DNA of 64,000 nt from Alkalihalobacillus sp. LMS39 (GCF_022812285.1 NZ_CP093300.1:4216001-4280000), one strand, 5' to 3'; positions 35,748 through 45,098 are shown, numbered from the stretch's first letter. Notes: generated by a model from the sequence alone, not told the origin. Translations and numbers: made by a program.

Positions 35748-35966
35748 CTACCTTCTATACATACGTTTAAACAAAATCAATCATCTTTATTCATAAACTA
35801 TGCGTTAGCCTTGTACAGTGTCCAATCGCATCTACCTCAAACGCAGGATGAGAGTGTTAATACTCCTTTTATATTGAAAGCAGTTCCAATCTTTTCACAC
35901 GACTTTTCATTCAAAACGTTTTATAATAATGGTCTAAAGTTAAATTTACTGGAGGTTTAAAATACA

Positions 35967-36242
35967 ATGAACAAAAAACTTGTGGCACTAAGAGAAGTAT
36001 CAAGAGAAGAGTTTATGGAATTAGCGCAAAGCGGAACTCGGGAGTTATTTGACTTAGGACAATTTAAAGTCCTAGATGCGTGGAAAGGTGAGGAACAACG
36101 TCAGTTTGTCTATGATATGGGCCCACACCGTTGTTTTGAAATTGATAAAAATACAGGCTATGATTTAGTCACCGCTTTTTATTGTGGAGGGAATAAACAA
36201 GAGATTAATGAAGCTTTACAACATATTGTTTCTTCGATGTAA
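35967..36242 (+). CDS. Small conserved-looking protein, function unknown
   Basis: 91 residues, soluble, mixed alpha/beta, with motifs LFDLGQFKVLDAWKGEEQRQ and FEIDKNTGYDLVTAFYCGG. A GGAGG site lies 9-10 nt before the ATG and a terminator (36255-36286) follows, which supports a real gene. I do not recognise the family. It is bordered by the CDGSH gene (divergent) and by repeat copy E. Confidence 0.7.
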   Translation: MNKKLVALREVSREEFMELAQSGTRELFDLGQFKVLDAWKGEEQRQFVYDMGPHRCFEIDKNTGYDLVTAFYCGGNKQEINEALQHIVSSM

Positions 36243-36254
36243 AAAAAGAACATC

Positions 36255-36286
36255 AAGCTGTCGATCATGTATCGGCAGCTTTTTTC
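36255..36286 (+). terminator. Terminator of the 91-residue gene
   Basis: Stem AAGCTGTCGAT paired with ATCGGCAGCTT (one G-T pair) followed by TTTTT. Confidence 0.75.
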
Positions 36287-36292
36287 GCCGTT

Positions 36293-36479
36293 CTTACGGA
36301 CATCTGTTCCGCTATTTTTAGAAAAATTCACGTTTGGCAGTTGCTATCGGACATTGGTTCCGCTAAATCGGTAAAAATGAGGTTTTACACCGGTAAATCG
36401 GTCTATTAACGGAACATGTGTCCGATACGAAATGAGATAGAGATGTTTTTCACAAAATAGCGGAATAAATGTCCGTTAC
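36293..36479. repeat. Four-unit intergenic repeat element, copy E
   Basis: Units at 36293-36317 and 36344-36368 (forward) and 36404-36428 and 36455-36479 (reverse). It starts a few bases after a terminator. The remaining 220 bp to the GH3 gene hold only a weak imperfect hairpin (about 36651-36697). Confidence 0.92.
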
Positions 36480-36701
36480 GAAAATGGCAAGAATAGAATT
36501 CGAGAGCTTCTTTTTACTTTTCTCCTTTATAATCCCATTCTCACTTTAATCATAAACGTTCCAGTTAAAATTTGGAAGTTTAATTTCGCTTAAAAAACAA
36601 CTTTCACTAGAAAACTAATGCTCTAAGCTTACCTATACACTTCTTGAATTAATAAGCGCCTATCCCCAATGTATTTAAAACCTGGGGTAGACGCTCCTAT
36701 C

Positions 36702-39092
36702 CTACACTTCTTTCTTTAATAACCTTTTTAACCCTTGCCATAACTGGCCATTAGCTGTGTCTAAAATAAAATGAACAACTGGAAATGACATTTGATCTGG
36801 TGCGAGCAATGGCATTTTTTTCAGGGGAAGGTTTGAAGACGTATCCATCAGCATTTTAAACTCAGGATTTTTGTAATCGACTTCTCCACCGGTTTGCATT
36901 GCAATTCTTTTCTCGATCCCTTTGTAAATTAGCTTACAAACCAAACTTGTTTCTTTCATCTCGTTTATTGAATTTGATAAATCATACGATCCTTTTGTTT
37001 TCGGTACATATTCAGGGTAGGGCTCATGTATCGTTAAGAAATCCTCTTTTGTTGGTTCTCCTTGTAACGTATAGTACCAGTCACTGCAGTCACTTCGCAC
37101 CGGCTTAACTCCGTCTACCTTTATGTTTTCTTCTAATCGAATATCTTCACAATTCGCTCCAAGCTGAAGGAGGTACGCTCCACTTTCCACAACCCAGTCT
37201 GATTGTTTATCATCATAAATAGCAAAACTCCTCGTATCTAATTCTATGGCAATCTCTTTACTTTCACCAGGTTCAAGATAAAGTTTAGCAAAACCTTTCA
37301 GTTCTCGTTTCGGTCGATAAACACCATCTGTTTGTGGAGAAATATATAACTGAACAACTTCATGGCCTGCCCGTTGTCCTGTATTTTCTATAGTAGCTGT
37401 TACCGTCATTTCTCCCTTGTTACTTCTTTGTATTTTCATTTCGGAATAGTCAAAAGATGTATAAGACAATCCGTATCCAAATGGATATCTCACTTTTTTG
37501 TTAGCTGAAGTGAAGTAGCGATAGCCACAATACATACTTTCTAAATATGGAGTTTGTCTTGGGTTCTCTTGATAATACCGGCTGTTCACCACATCTTCAT
37601 ATGTCATCGGATAAGTTTCCGTCAATTTCCCGCTTGGATTGACAGCACCGAATAGCAAATCCGCTGCCGCCTGTCCTCCAGCTTGGCCGGAAAGTTGCAT
37701 GTGAAGAATGGCCTTCCCTTTCTTTTCCCATGGCATTTCAATCGCACTTCCTCCAACAACAACGATAACGATATTCGGATTGACTTCGGCTATTGCATGT
37801 AATAACTGAATTTGGTTTTCTGGAATTCGCATGTGCGTTCTGTCAAAACCTTCACTTTCAAATATATCTGTAAGCCCTAAACAAAAGATGACGACATCTG
37901 CCTTTTTGGCAACTGTCACTGCCTTGTCATGAATGTCTTGCTCCACGTTATCTTCTATCGTGTATCCTTCTGCAAAAGAAACATCTTTCGTATAGGATTT
38001 AACACCATCTAATAAGCTGACTAGTTTTGTAGGAGTGACTTGAGACGAACCACTACCTTGATATCTAGGAGATTCCGCTAATTTGCCAATAACCGCTACA
38101 TTCACGCCTTTTTTTAGTGGGAGAATGTCGTTGTTTTTTAGCAACACACCAGAGGATTGAGCAATGTGTCTTGCCAACTCATGGTTGTCCTCAAATATAT
38201 TTTCTGGTACAGCTTCACTCTTTTGGCTTGTCGTTCGTTCAATCAACGTGAGCAGTCTGTCCACGCATTGATCAATGTCTGATTCATCAAGAATACCGTT
38301 TTCAACAGCTTCCTTTACGATTTCGTCAAAACTGCCTTTGCTACTTGGCATCTCTAAGTCGAGTCCTGCTTTAAACGCTTCTACTCGGTCATTCATTGCG
38401 CCCCAATCCGTCATTACCACTCCGTCAAATCCCCATTCTTCTCGTAAAATATCATGGAGTAATCTTCGGTTATCACTGCAATACGTACCTTCGATTTTGT
38501 TATACGCACACATAAGTGTTGTCGGTTTTGCTTCCTTCACCGCAATTTCAAAAGTCGGTAAATAATATTCTCGCATCGCACGTTCATCAACAATAACATC
38601 CGTCGTCATTCGCTTTAGCTCTTGGTTATTCAAGGCAAAGTGTTTTAACGATACACCTGTCCCTGTACTTTGGCAGCCGTTAATCCAAGCGGCAGACAGT
38701 TTTCCAGAAAGAAAAGGGTCTTCACTGAAATATTCAAAATTACGACCACAAAGGGGATTTCTTTTCATATTCGTACCAGGTCCTAACACAATATTCACAC
38801 CTAGCTTAACCGCTTCTTTTCCGATCGCTTCCCCCATCTTTGCAATAAGCTCCACGTCCCATGTCGCACTGACTGCACTCGCTGTTGGGAAACATGTTGT
38901 TGCTACACTCGCATTCAGTCCGAGGTGATCTTCTTCCCCTTCTTGCTTGCGGAGTCCATGAGGTCCATCACTTAAAAACAATGATGGTATGCTAAATTCT
39001 GTGAACTCTTTAGTTTCCCAGAAAGATTGACCAGAGCATAAAGCAATTTTTTGTTCCAACGTCATGTTTGAAATCGTCTCTTGATGCTTCAT
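36702..39092 (-). CDS. Beta-glucosidase-like GH3 glycosidase
   Basis: 796 residues from the ATG at 39092 (GGAGGG 4-5 nt upstream; a GTG four codons earlier overlaps that site). GH3 N-terminal barrel with KHFALNNQE and the nucleophile Asp229 in VVMTDWGAM, a C-terminal sandwich domain (LLKNNDILPLKKG; GSGSSQVTPTKLVSLLDG), and a fibronectin-like end domain (QRAGHEVVQLYISP). No signal peptide, so it hydrolyses imported beta-glucosides or related oligosaccharides inside the cell. The last ~110 residues extend past the usual end and are of unknown role. Specificity within GH3 (glucose, xylose, arabinose) cannot be told by eye. Confidence 0.87.
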   Translation of the reverse strand: MKHQETISNMTLEQKIALCSGQSFWETKEFTEFSIPSLFLSDGPHGLRKQEGEEDHLGLNASVATTCFPTASAVSATWDVELIAKMGEAIGKEAVKLGVNIVLGPGTNMKRNPLCGRNFEYFSEDPFLSGKLSAAWINGCQSTGTGVSLKHFALNNQELKRMTTDVIVDERAMREYYLPTFEIAVKEAKPTTLMCAYNKIEGTYCSDNRRLLHDILREEWGFDGVVMTDWGAMNDRVEAFKAGLDLEMPSSKGSFDEIVKEAVENGILDESDIDQCVDRLLTLIERTTSQKSEAVPENIFEDNHELARHIAQSSGVLLKNNDILPLKKGVNVAVIGKLAESPRYQGSGSSQVTPTKLVSLLDGVKSYTKDVSFAEGYTIEDNVEQDIHDKAVTVAKKADVVIFCLGLTDIFESEGFDRTHMRIPENQIQLLHAIAEVNPNIVIVVVGGSAIEMPWEKKGKAILHMQLSGQAGGQAAADLLFGAVNPSGKLTETYPMTYEDVVNSRYYQENPRQTPYLESMYCGYRYFTSANKKVRYPFGYGLSYTSFDYSEMKIQRSNKGEMTVTATIENTGQRAGHEVVQLYISPQTDGVYRPKRELKGFAKLYLEPGESKEIAIELDTRSFAIYDDKQSDWVVESGAYLLQLGANCEDIRLEENIKVDGVKPVRSDCSDWYYTLQGEPTKEDFLTIHEPYPEYVPKTKGSYDLSNSINEMKETSLVCKLIYKGIEKRIAMQTGGEVDYKNPEFKMLMDTSSNLPLKKMPLLAPDQMSFPVVHFILDTANGQLWQGLKRLLKKEV

Positions 39093-39152
39093 AATTCCCT
39101 CCACTAATCGTTTCCTTTAAAATTCCCACTTATTGCAAAGACGAAACACACA

Positions 39153-39503
39153 TTATGTTCGTAATATTTTCTCCATCGCCTTTCCTTTCGCCAGCTCATC
39201 AATTAACTTATCTAAATAGCGAATTTCTCGCATTGTTGGCTCTTCAACGTTTTCTACACGGACACCACAGACGACACCTTTGATTAACGTTCGCGAAGGA
39301 TTCAGTCGGGGCGCTTCTTCAAAAAAAGTCTCAAAATTTGTTTGTTTTTCCAATTGTGCTTCAAATTGCTCTTGACTATACCCCGTCAACCAACAGATGA
39401 TTTCATCCACTTCGGTTTTCGTTCGGCCTTTTTTCTCTGCCTTTGCTACATAATGGGGATAGACGTTTGCAAAACTCATTGTATAAATTTTATGCTTCGC
39501 CAT
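39153..39503 (-). CDS. DUF2200 family protein
   Basis: 116 residues matching the uncharacterised DUF2200 family: the opening [24 protein letters not shown] and [11 protein letters not shown] are typical, as is the later [19 protein letters not shown]. Soluble, mostly helical, no known activity. It has a good GAAGGGA ribosome site and is separated by 60 bp from the GH3 gene downstream. Confidence 0.8.
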   Translation of the reverse strand: MAKHKIYTMSFANVYPHYVAKAEKKGRTKTEVDEIICWLTGYSQEQFEAQLEKQTNFETFFEEAPRLNPSRTLIKGVVCGVRVENVEEPTMREIRYLDKLIDELAKGKAMEKILRT

Positions 39504-39722
39504 GATTGATCCCTTCCTTCTCTAGTTTCCTTTATTATAGTTCGAGAAATTGGCGTGTTCAAACAAGTTACTGTCGATACACTTTTTGTTGTGCCATTAG
39601 AGTGTTAGTTTGGTTATTACCTTAATTTATTTTAGGATAAACGAAATATCTTCGTTGTTCATTTGTTGTTCATATTCCTCTGTTATTCTCTTTATGAAAT
39701 AGATGGAAGGGAGTAATAGACG

Positions 39723-41114
39723 ATGAAACTGTTCGAAATTTGTTTGTTTATTGTGACTTGGTTGACGGTGTATGGATATGTGTTTCGTTTATGGACGAAT
39801 AACAAAAAGAGTGTAGCTTTAGTTGTACTTGGAGTTGTCTTATTCATTCTCCATGTAATGGTAGAAGGACTTAGATTTCAGCTTATCCCGCTTTATGTAG
39901 TATTTGTATTAATTGGAGGCGGAGTTGTTATTAGTATGATGAAAAACAAGAGATCATTAGATTTCAAGCCGAGTTTATGGAAAAGAATATCCGTTGGGGG
40001 TATAGGTACGTTACTTTTAACTGCTACATTATTCGTTACCCTTTATTTTTTCCCAATTTTAAAAATTCCTGAACCAACAGGGCCTTATGCCGTGGGGGTG
40101 ACCAATTATCATTGGGTAGATTTAAATCGAGAGGAACCTTATGCAGATCCTCCCGTTGACCACCGAGAGCTGATGGTTCGGGTATGGTATCCAGCTGAGT
40201 TGGATAAGGACGCTAGAAAAGCGCCATATGCTTTAGATTCAGAGGACACAAAAAGAGTAGGCGAAAATCTTTCTATAGATTTACGAATGACTCTCTACTC
40301 TTGGCTTCAAGCGGAAAATCATTCGTATTCAGATGTGCCCCTCTCAAAAGAAAAAGAACAATTTCCTGTGTTAGTATTTTCACCAGGATTTGGCTTTTCT
40401 CCCTATATGTATACAAGTATAATAGAAGAATTAGCTAGTCAAGGTTATATTGTATTCGGTATCGAACATCCCTACCATTCCGAAATCCCTACAGTCTTTC
40501 CAGGAGGACGAGTGGCTAAAGGAGATATGAGCTTGCCAGAAGAGAATGAGCTTATCGACGAGGAAATAATAATATGGGTAGAAGATGCTTTATTTGTGAT
40601 TGAAAAAATCAATGAAATCAATGAAAACGACCCACACGGACTGCTGACAGGAAGCCTAGATTTATCACGTATGGGCATGTTTGGTCATTCTTTCGGGGGT
40701 GCTACGACAGCTCAGGTCATGTATCTTGAGCCAAAAATCATCGCAGGAGCCAACATGGATGGATTCTTCTATGGACCACTAATCGAGGAAGGCCTTGCTC
40801 ATCCTCTTATGCTCCTAGCTGGTTCAGAGGAATTGATCCTTCTTGATAAGGAAGACGGGGACCCTGTACCAAAAGCTGAATATCCAGAGTGGGCTATTGA
40901 ATTTGCTGCAGACGAAAAAAAGCGAAGGGAAAGTGCATTAAAAAATAAAGGAGTCACAGTTGTTTATGAAGAAGCTGATCACCTTAGCTTTTCAGACGCT
41001 ATGTTGTATCCACAATTTCTTGATTTAGCTGAATATGACCCAATTTTATTAGCAAAAATTAATCAAGCTTTGCAACACTTTTTTGATGAGCAGTTAAAAG
41101 AAAAGAGTCATTAG
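39723..41114 (+). CDS. Membrane-anchored alpha/beta hydrolase (PAF-acetylhydrolase-like)
   Basis: 463 residues. Three or four N-terminal membrane helices (about 3-22, 28-45, 50-72, 88-112) carry a C-terminal alpha/beta hydrolase domain facing outside. The nucleophile serine is in GMFGHSFGGATTA, an oxyanion-region segment is VFSPGFGFSP, and a catalytic His is likely in EEADHLSFSD. The layout resembles platelet-activating-factor acetylhydrolase/dienelactone hydrolase relatives of Bacillus. Ester substrate unknown. A two-component system follows 30 bp downstream, probably in the same operon. Confidence 0.8.
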   Translation: MKLFEICLFIVTWLTVYGYVFRLWTNNKKSVALVVLGVVLFILHVMVEGLRFQLIPLYVVFVLIGGGVVISMMKNKRSLDFKPSLWKRISVGGIGTLLLTATLFVTLYFFPILKIPEPTGPYAVGVTNYHWVDLNREEPYADPPVDHRELMVRVWYPAELDKDARKAPYALDSEDTKRVGENLSIDLRMTLYSWLQAENHSYSDVPLSKEKEQFPVLVFSPGFGFSPYMYTSIIEELASQGYIVFGIEHPYHSEIPTVFPGGRVAKGDMSLPEENELIDEEIIIWVEDALFVIEKINEINENDPHGLLTGSLDLSRMGMFGHSFGGATTAQVMYLEPKIIAGANMDGFFYGPLIEEGLAHPLMLLAGSEELILLDKEDGDPVPKAEYPEWAIEFAADEKKRRESALKNKGVTVVYEEADHLSFSDAMLYPQFLDLAEYDPILLAKINQALQHFFDEQLKEKSH

Positions 41115-41144
41115 TTCAAAAAAAATGTTATAGGGGAATTCTTT

Positions 41145-41819
41145 ATGAGTAGATTGCTTGTTGTTGATGATGACCCACATATTAGAGAGTTAGTAAAGCT
41201 AGCGCTTCGTGTAGATGGTTATGACCTCACCGAAGCAGAAAGTGGAACGGAAGCTCTCCTCATTATGAACCGTGAGCGCATGGATGCTGCTATTGTGGAT
41301 ATTATGCTCCCAGGGGTGGATGGATTGCATGTTTGCCGTGAAATAAAGCAATACTATGACATCCCAGTCCTTATGCTGACGGCGAAGGGAACAAATGGAG
41401 ATAAGATAAAAGGCTTTCAATCAGGTACAGACGATTATTTGGTAAAGCCATTTGACCCAGTAGAATTAAAGTATAGAATCAAGGCATTATTACGGAGGTT
41501 TCGAATGGAAAATGGTTATTCTGTACAAATTGGAAATGTATATATGAATAGAGAGCGTGTTGTTCGGGTTGGTGAAAAGTCTATAAGACTACCACCTAAG
41601 GAGTTCGATTTACTGTTTAAACTAGCAGCACATCCTAATCGTGGTTTAACGCGTGAGCAATTAATTGAACATGTGTGGGGAATTGATTTTGAAGGAGATG
41701 AGCGGACTGTCGACGTTCATGTAAAGCGGTTGAGAGAACGCTTTTCAAAGCTGACCGACAACTTTGAAATTGTGACTGTTCGAGGGCTAGGTTATCGGTT
41801 GGAGACTAAACATGTTTAA
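41145..41819 (+). CDS. OmpR-family response regulator
   Basis: 224 residues: receiver domain with Asp8-Asp10, phospho-acceptor Asp52 (AAIVDIMLPG) and Lys in YLVKPFDP; C-terminal winged helix (LPPKEFDLLFKLAAHPNRGLTREQL; RTVDVHVKRLRERF). It overlaps the kinase gene by 8 bases. With the hydrolase gene upstream it probably responds to envelope stress or a lipid-like signal, by inference from context only. Confidence 0.92.
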   Translation: MSRLLVVDDDPHIRELVKLALRVDGYDLTEAESGTEALLIMNRERMDAAIVDIMLPGVDGLHVCREIKQYYDIPVLMLTAKGTNGDKIKGFQSGTDDYLVKPFDPVELKYRIKALLRRFRMENGYSVQIGNVYMNRERVVRVGEKSIRLPPKEFDLLFKLAAHPNRGLTREQLIEHVWGIDFEGDERTVDVHVKRLRERFSKLTDNFEIVTVRGLGYRLETKHV

Positions 41820-43125
41820 AACATTATATGTACGAACTGTTGGTATCTATTTAGGAGTGTTGATATTTAGTGTTGTTTTTAGTGTGGTTGTAACTTTCTT
41901 TATCTTTTATGAAAAAGTAAGTCAGGACCAAGAACAAATTTTCCATGAAAAAGCCGAGTCAATCTTCGAATTATATGAACAAACTCAGCCGAACGATTTT
42001 CAAACTTTTATGGAAAATTTATCAAAGGCTTCTTCTTTGTCAATACAATTGATAGAACCAGAGACTAATCATATTCAAACCTTTAACCTAACAGAAGAAA
42101 CAATATTAAATCAAGGTGATTCAGCTATGACAGCTTATACAGTCCCTTGGAATCTTGAAGGGACTGTCTATCACATGACAATAACCGATGACTATCCAGA
42201 GGGAGATCTTCTAGAGTTACTAACTCTTCTGAGCCTTATCTTAATAACTGGAATAATGTTAGTACTCGTAGCCACTCGTTATTTAGTAAGACCTGTGAAC
42301 GCAGTGACAAAAGTAGCAAAGGAAATATCGATGGGAAACTTCAATGTTCGCTTACCAACAACACGTAAAGATGAATTAGGTAGTTTGTCTGAAAACATTA
42401 ATCATATGGCTAATGAATTAGGTCAATTAGAACGAGAAAGACAAGAGTTTGTAGCGAACGTATCACATGAGTTTCAATCGCCATTAACCTCAATAAGAGG
42501 ATTTTCTTCTATGCTTCTAAAAGGCGACATCATTGAAGAGGATAGACAAAGAGCACTAACGATTATCCAGAGTGAAAGTGATAGGCTTTCTAGGTTGAGT
42601 GATCATTTATTAAAGTTGACGGTGCTTGATTCTGATAGACACAACTATTCACCTATTCAGTATGATATATCAGAGCAAATCCGCCGGACTGTATTTGCGT
42701 TAGAACCTCAGTGGGCCAAAAAAAATCTTCAAGTGGAAATGAATGCAGACAAAACATTACTGCTTGCACAAGAAGATTTGATGAGCCAAGTTTGGATCAA
42801 CCTCATGTCGAATGCAATTAAATTTACTCCTCAAGGTGGAAAAATTAGTATCCTTGTAAGCACGTTACAAGAGTTTATCGAAGTACGGTTTAAAGATAAT
42901 GGAATACCGATACCACCGGAAGAAAAAGACCGTATTTTTAGTAGGTTTCATAAAGTAGATCGTATGAGGGATAGGAAAATCGGTGGAAATGGTTTAGGGT
43001 TAGCTATTGTAAAAAAGATAATCGAAATTCACCATGGAAGAGTATATGTTGATCAAGAAAATAAAACGGAGAAAGCATTTGTTGTCTTGTTACCCAATAA
43101 TACTAGTACAAGGGGCCGCATCTAA
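41812..43125 (+). CDS. HAMP sensor histidine kinase
   Basis: 437 residues: membrane helices near 8-31 and 138-158 enclosing a ~105-residue outside sensor, HAMP domain (RYLVRPVNAVTKVAKEI), HisKA with the phosphorylated His in VANVSHEFQSPLTS (most relatives read HELRTP, so the two residues after the Glu differ), and HATPase with N box NLMSNAIKFTP and G boxes FKDNGIPI and GGNGLGLAIVKK. Partner of the OmpR-type regulator just upstream. A terminator follows. Confidence 0.92.
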   Translation: MFKTLYVRTVGIYLGVLIFSVVFSVVVTFFIFYEKVSQDQEQIFHEKAESIFELYEQTQPNDFQTFMENLSKASSLSIQLIEPETNHIQTFNLTEETILNQGDSAMTAYTVPWNLEGTVYHMTITDDYPEGDLLELLTLLSLILITGIMLVLVATRYLVRPVNAVTKVAKEISMGNFNVRLPTTRKDELGSLSENINHMANELGQLERERQEFVANVSHEFQSPLTSIRGFSSMLLKGDIIEEDRQRALTIIQSESDRLSRLSDHLLKLTVLDSDRHNYSPIQYDISEQIRRTVFALEPQWAKKNLQVEMNADKTLLLAQEDLMSQVWINLMSNAIKFTPQGGKISILVSTLQEFIEVRFKDNGIPIPPEEKDRIFSRFHKVDRMRDRKIGGNGLGLAIVKKIIEIHHGRVYVDQENKTEKAFVVLLPNNTSTRGRI

Positions 43126-43189
43126 GAGCAGGTATTGGATGTAGCCCTGTTCATTACATTTTTAAGGCAGTACGAAAATAACTAAAAAA

Positions 43190-43223
43190 CAGTAGGGGGC
43201 TAGTCCCTTCTACTGCTTTTTTT
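43190..43223 (+). terminator. Terminator of hydrolase/two-component operon
   Basis: Stem CAGTAGGGGG with CCCTTCTACTG (two G-T pairs) followed by a run of seven T. Confidence 0.75.
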
Positions 43224-43355
43224 GAATCTAGATAGCCTTTATTAAAAAAATTACATTATCATTTTTTTCCTACACCCATTTAGTCTTACATTCAGGGACA
43301 ATATATGTTCTCTGGAGTTTAAAGTTGTTCGTCTGCGTTATCTTAGAGTCGTTTA

Positions 43356-43634
43356 TCAAACTTCCTGTTGTATCGGTTTTAGGAAATGATCTAAAACTAA
43401 AGAAATGATAATACTGATTAATGAAGCTGTAAATAATAGCTGACCTAAGCCAATAAAAATAAATGAAAGTTCTCCCAATATCAATGTCATGCCTATCAAA
43501 CCTATTACAAGACCTAAACCAAGTAAAACAGTAAGAAATTTTAAGTGAAAATGTGATTTGTTACTCTTATATTGAACTAGTTGAATTCCAGTAGATAAAA
43601 TTACAAAAAATAAGATTACATAGAAAAGTGTCAT
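43356..43634 (-). CDS. Small membrane protein, function unknown
   Basis: 92 residues with three hydrophobic helices (about 2-18, 30-52, 55-82) and a short charged tail. TAGGAGGG precedes the ATG, so it is likely expressed. No family recognised. It is a single gene between the kinase operon (convergent) and the tRNA-like RNA (divergent). Confidence 0.65.
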   Translation of the reverse strand: MTLFYVILFFVILSTGIQLVQYKSNKSHFHLKFLTVLLGLGLVIGLIGMTLILGELSFIFIGLGQLLFTASLISIIISLVLDHFLKPIQQEV

Positions 43635-43717
43635 AAATTATCCCTCCTAATACGTCTCTTATATAAAGATTGTAAACCAAACTACAAAAAATTACCAGAT
43701 AAGAACGAATAATTTAA

Positions 43718-43747
43718 TTGATTCTTTACAATCACTCGGAATATAAT
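43718..43747 (+). promoter_or_regulatory. Sigma-A promoter of the tRNA-like RNA
   Basis: TTGATT (43718-43723), an 18-bp spacer and a perfect TATAAT (43742-43747). The -10 box ends 9 bp before the first base of the acceptor stem, so transcription would start at or within a few bases of the mature 5' end. Confidence 0.7.
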
Positions 43748-43756
43748 TTATTATAC

Positions 43757-43951
43757 GCCTCTGTAGCTCTAGAAGGGAAGAGCGCCGGAAAACAATTGTA
43801 GCACCGGGTCGCAAGGTAAGGGTTTCAGAAGCACCGAAAAGCACACTAGCTGAGACAGGCGGAATTCCTGTCGGTGAAATTCCGTAGGGAAGCGTGTTCC
43901 CCCTAACCTATGCTTACGAAAGGAGTACGGGTTCGAATCCCGTCAGAGGCA
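43757..43951 (+). ncRNA. tRNA-like RNA with a ~143-nt pseudoknotted insertion
   Basis: The ends are a canonical tRNA elbow: acceptor GCCTCTG (43757-43763) pairs perfectly with CAGAGGC (43944-43950) plus A73; U8-A9; D stem GCTC/GAGC with GG in the loop; T stem ACGGG/CCCGT with loop TTCGAAT. Between D stem and T stem are 143 nt instead of about 22. They fold into a CCGG/CCGG hairpin with a 15-nt loop (43785-43807), a long-range stem AGGTAAGGG/CCCTAACCT (43814-43822 with 43901-43909, one A-A mismatch), CACC/GGTG (43832-43835 with 43873-43876), hairpin GACAGG/CCTGTC (43854-43859 with 43867-43872), and a pseudoknot in which loop CGGAATT (43860-43866) pairs with AATTCCG (43878-43884). No CCA is encoded. 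No anticodon stem forms if one block is removed, which argues against a simple intron. I know no named RNA that fits. Confidence 0.75.
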
Positions 43952-44014
43952 TTGTATTGTTTTTTCGTATAGATGTTTGAAAGTATACTGAGGAAAGATT
44001 CAAAAAAACAAAGT

Positions 44015-44125
44015 CTCTTTAGATGCCGAGAAACTTTGTCGTAACTGATTAAAGGTAGCACGATAAATATTATCTCCTCGGCACTCTGTTCCAGCGAGGT
44101 CTTTATGGTCCTACAAATAAACGTA
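44015..44125 (+). other. Possible T-box leader relic
   Basis: AAAGGTAGCACGATAAATAT, followed by a CCTCG/CGAGG stem (near 44074-44100) and TCTTTATGG, is reminiscent of the antiterminator and terminator end of a T-box leader, but the conserved TGGNACC bulge is degraded and no plus-strand gene follows. Weak; the 520-bp gene-poor stretch 43635-44154 otherwise holds only the tRNA-like RNA and its promoter. Confidence 0.25.
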
Positions 44126-44154
44126 GAAATAGCTAATTTTTACTCAACAAAGGA

Positions 44155-44733
44155 TTAATCATTGAGTAAATCTTTAATATCACTTAACAGTATCTCAATT
44201 CCAATCTCCTTGCCGAACTTTAGCGTATTTTTAGTAGTAAATTCCCCAAACTGCTTAACTCCAACGGCAATCGCAGCCAATAAATGCTCTTTTGAAAATA
44301 CATCAGATTCACTTAATATATTCTCATAATCATCCGTTAGAACAAACTGATATCCCTTCTTTTCTTTACTAATAGATAAATTATCCATAATTCCTATTAA
44401 TTCAATATTATAACTGGTGTCTCTTCCATTTTTATGGAGGATTCTTAGAAAGCTCGACCATGCAGAGACTACATCATCTGTTTCCGTATCAACCGGAGCT
44501 AGCTCCATTGGAGGACCTAATTTTATATCTTTCCGTTCAAAAAGTACCTCTCCATTAATTTTTATTTCTAAGTAACCAGGTAAATAATCTTCCTCATACT
44601 CTAGCAACTTTACTGCAGCCATTTCAGCTAAAGGGTGGTCGATTGGCAAATAGGATTCCTCTACATTGGATAAATATCCCCATTCAGGAATGTGGTTTGA
44701 AACAAATGTTTTGATTTCTAATGGAATTTTCAA
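44155..44733 (-). CDS. Hypothetical protein, 192 residues
   Basis: Soluble acidic protein with no membrane segment or signal. Segments such as YLPGYLEIKINGEVLFERKD and YNIELIGIMDNLSISKEKKG suggest a beta-rich N-terminal half, and the C-terminal LLAAIAVGVKQFGEFTTKNT a helical end. I do not recognise a family. It lies beside the decayed integrative element and has no close operon partner, so it may be accessory. Confidence 0.6.
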   Translation of the reverse strand: MKIPLEIKTFVSNHIPEWGYLSNVEESYLPIDHPLAEMAAVKLLEYEEDYLPGYLEIKINGEVLFERKDIKLGPPMELAPVDTETDDVVSAWSSFLRILHKNGRDTSYNIELIGIMDNLSISKEKKGYQFVLTDDYENILSESDVFSKEHLLAAIAVGVKQFGEFTTKNTLKFGKEIGIEILLSDIKDLLND

Positions 44734-44949
44734 ACTTAGCGCCTCAATTCAAAAAGTGTCCTTGTGTAACAGTCACTTTATCTTTTTATCCGTTCACTTG
44801 TACCAGTAACTTTCGACACTCTTTATTAAAAAAATTTTATTAACGTGAACGTTTTTCCTCTAACGATACTGCAAGATGAGTTGCATTTTCGCTTTAGATA
44901 AAACTACTTTACTGCTCAATTTTTATTGTAGCCTTTCTAACCACTAATC

Positions 44950-45067
44950 AAAAACGACACACCTTCTCATTATGGTGAGAAACCGCGTCGTTATAAACAA
45001 TATGTATGGTAGAGCATAGCGGGATCGAACCGCTGACCTTTTGTGCTGCCAGCCTAGCGCTCTCCCA
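44950..45067 (-). pseudogene. Partial tRNA-Ala copy with terminator, probable att duplicate
   Basis: This stretch repeats 46073-46187 almost base for base outside a few changes: it contains the terminator arms (CCGCGTCGTT), the acceptor 3' strand, T arm and anticodon-arm region of tRNA-Ala, then diverges inside the D arm. The anticodon stem is mutated and the acceptor 5' strand is absent, so it cannot be a tRNA. A duplicated tRNA 3' end is the classic scar of a site-specific integrative element. Confidence 0.8.
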
Positions 45068-45098
45068 TTTTTGTTTCTTACACTGCCAACTCAAAAAG

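Noticed and set aside
36651-36697. Terminator of the GH3 gene.
   Set aside because: Stem is imperfect with a bulge and no T-run follows on the minus strand.
43757-43951. Group I intron in a tRNA, or a reduced tmRNA.
   Set aside because: No GACTA-type group I core was found, removing one block does not restore an anticodon stem, and there is no tag reading frame or tmRNA-type acceptor. Kept as alternatives, not as the call.
44995-45067. A second tRNA-Ala gene.
   Set aside because: The D arm and acceptor 5' strand are missing and the anticodon stem is mutated; it is a partial duplicate.
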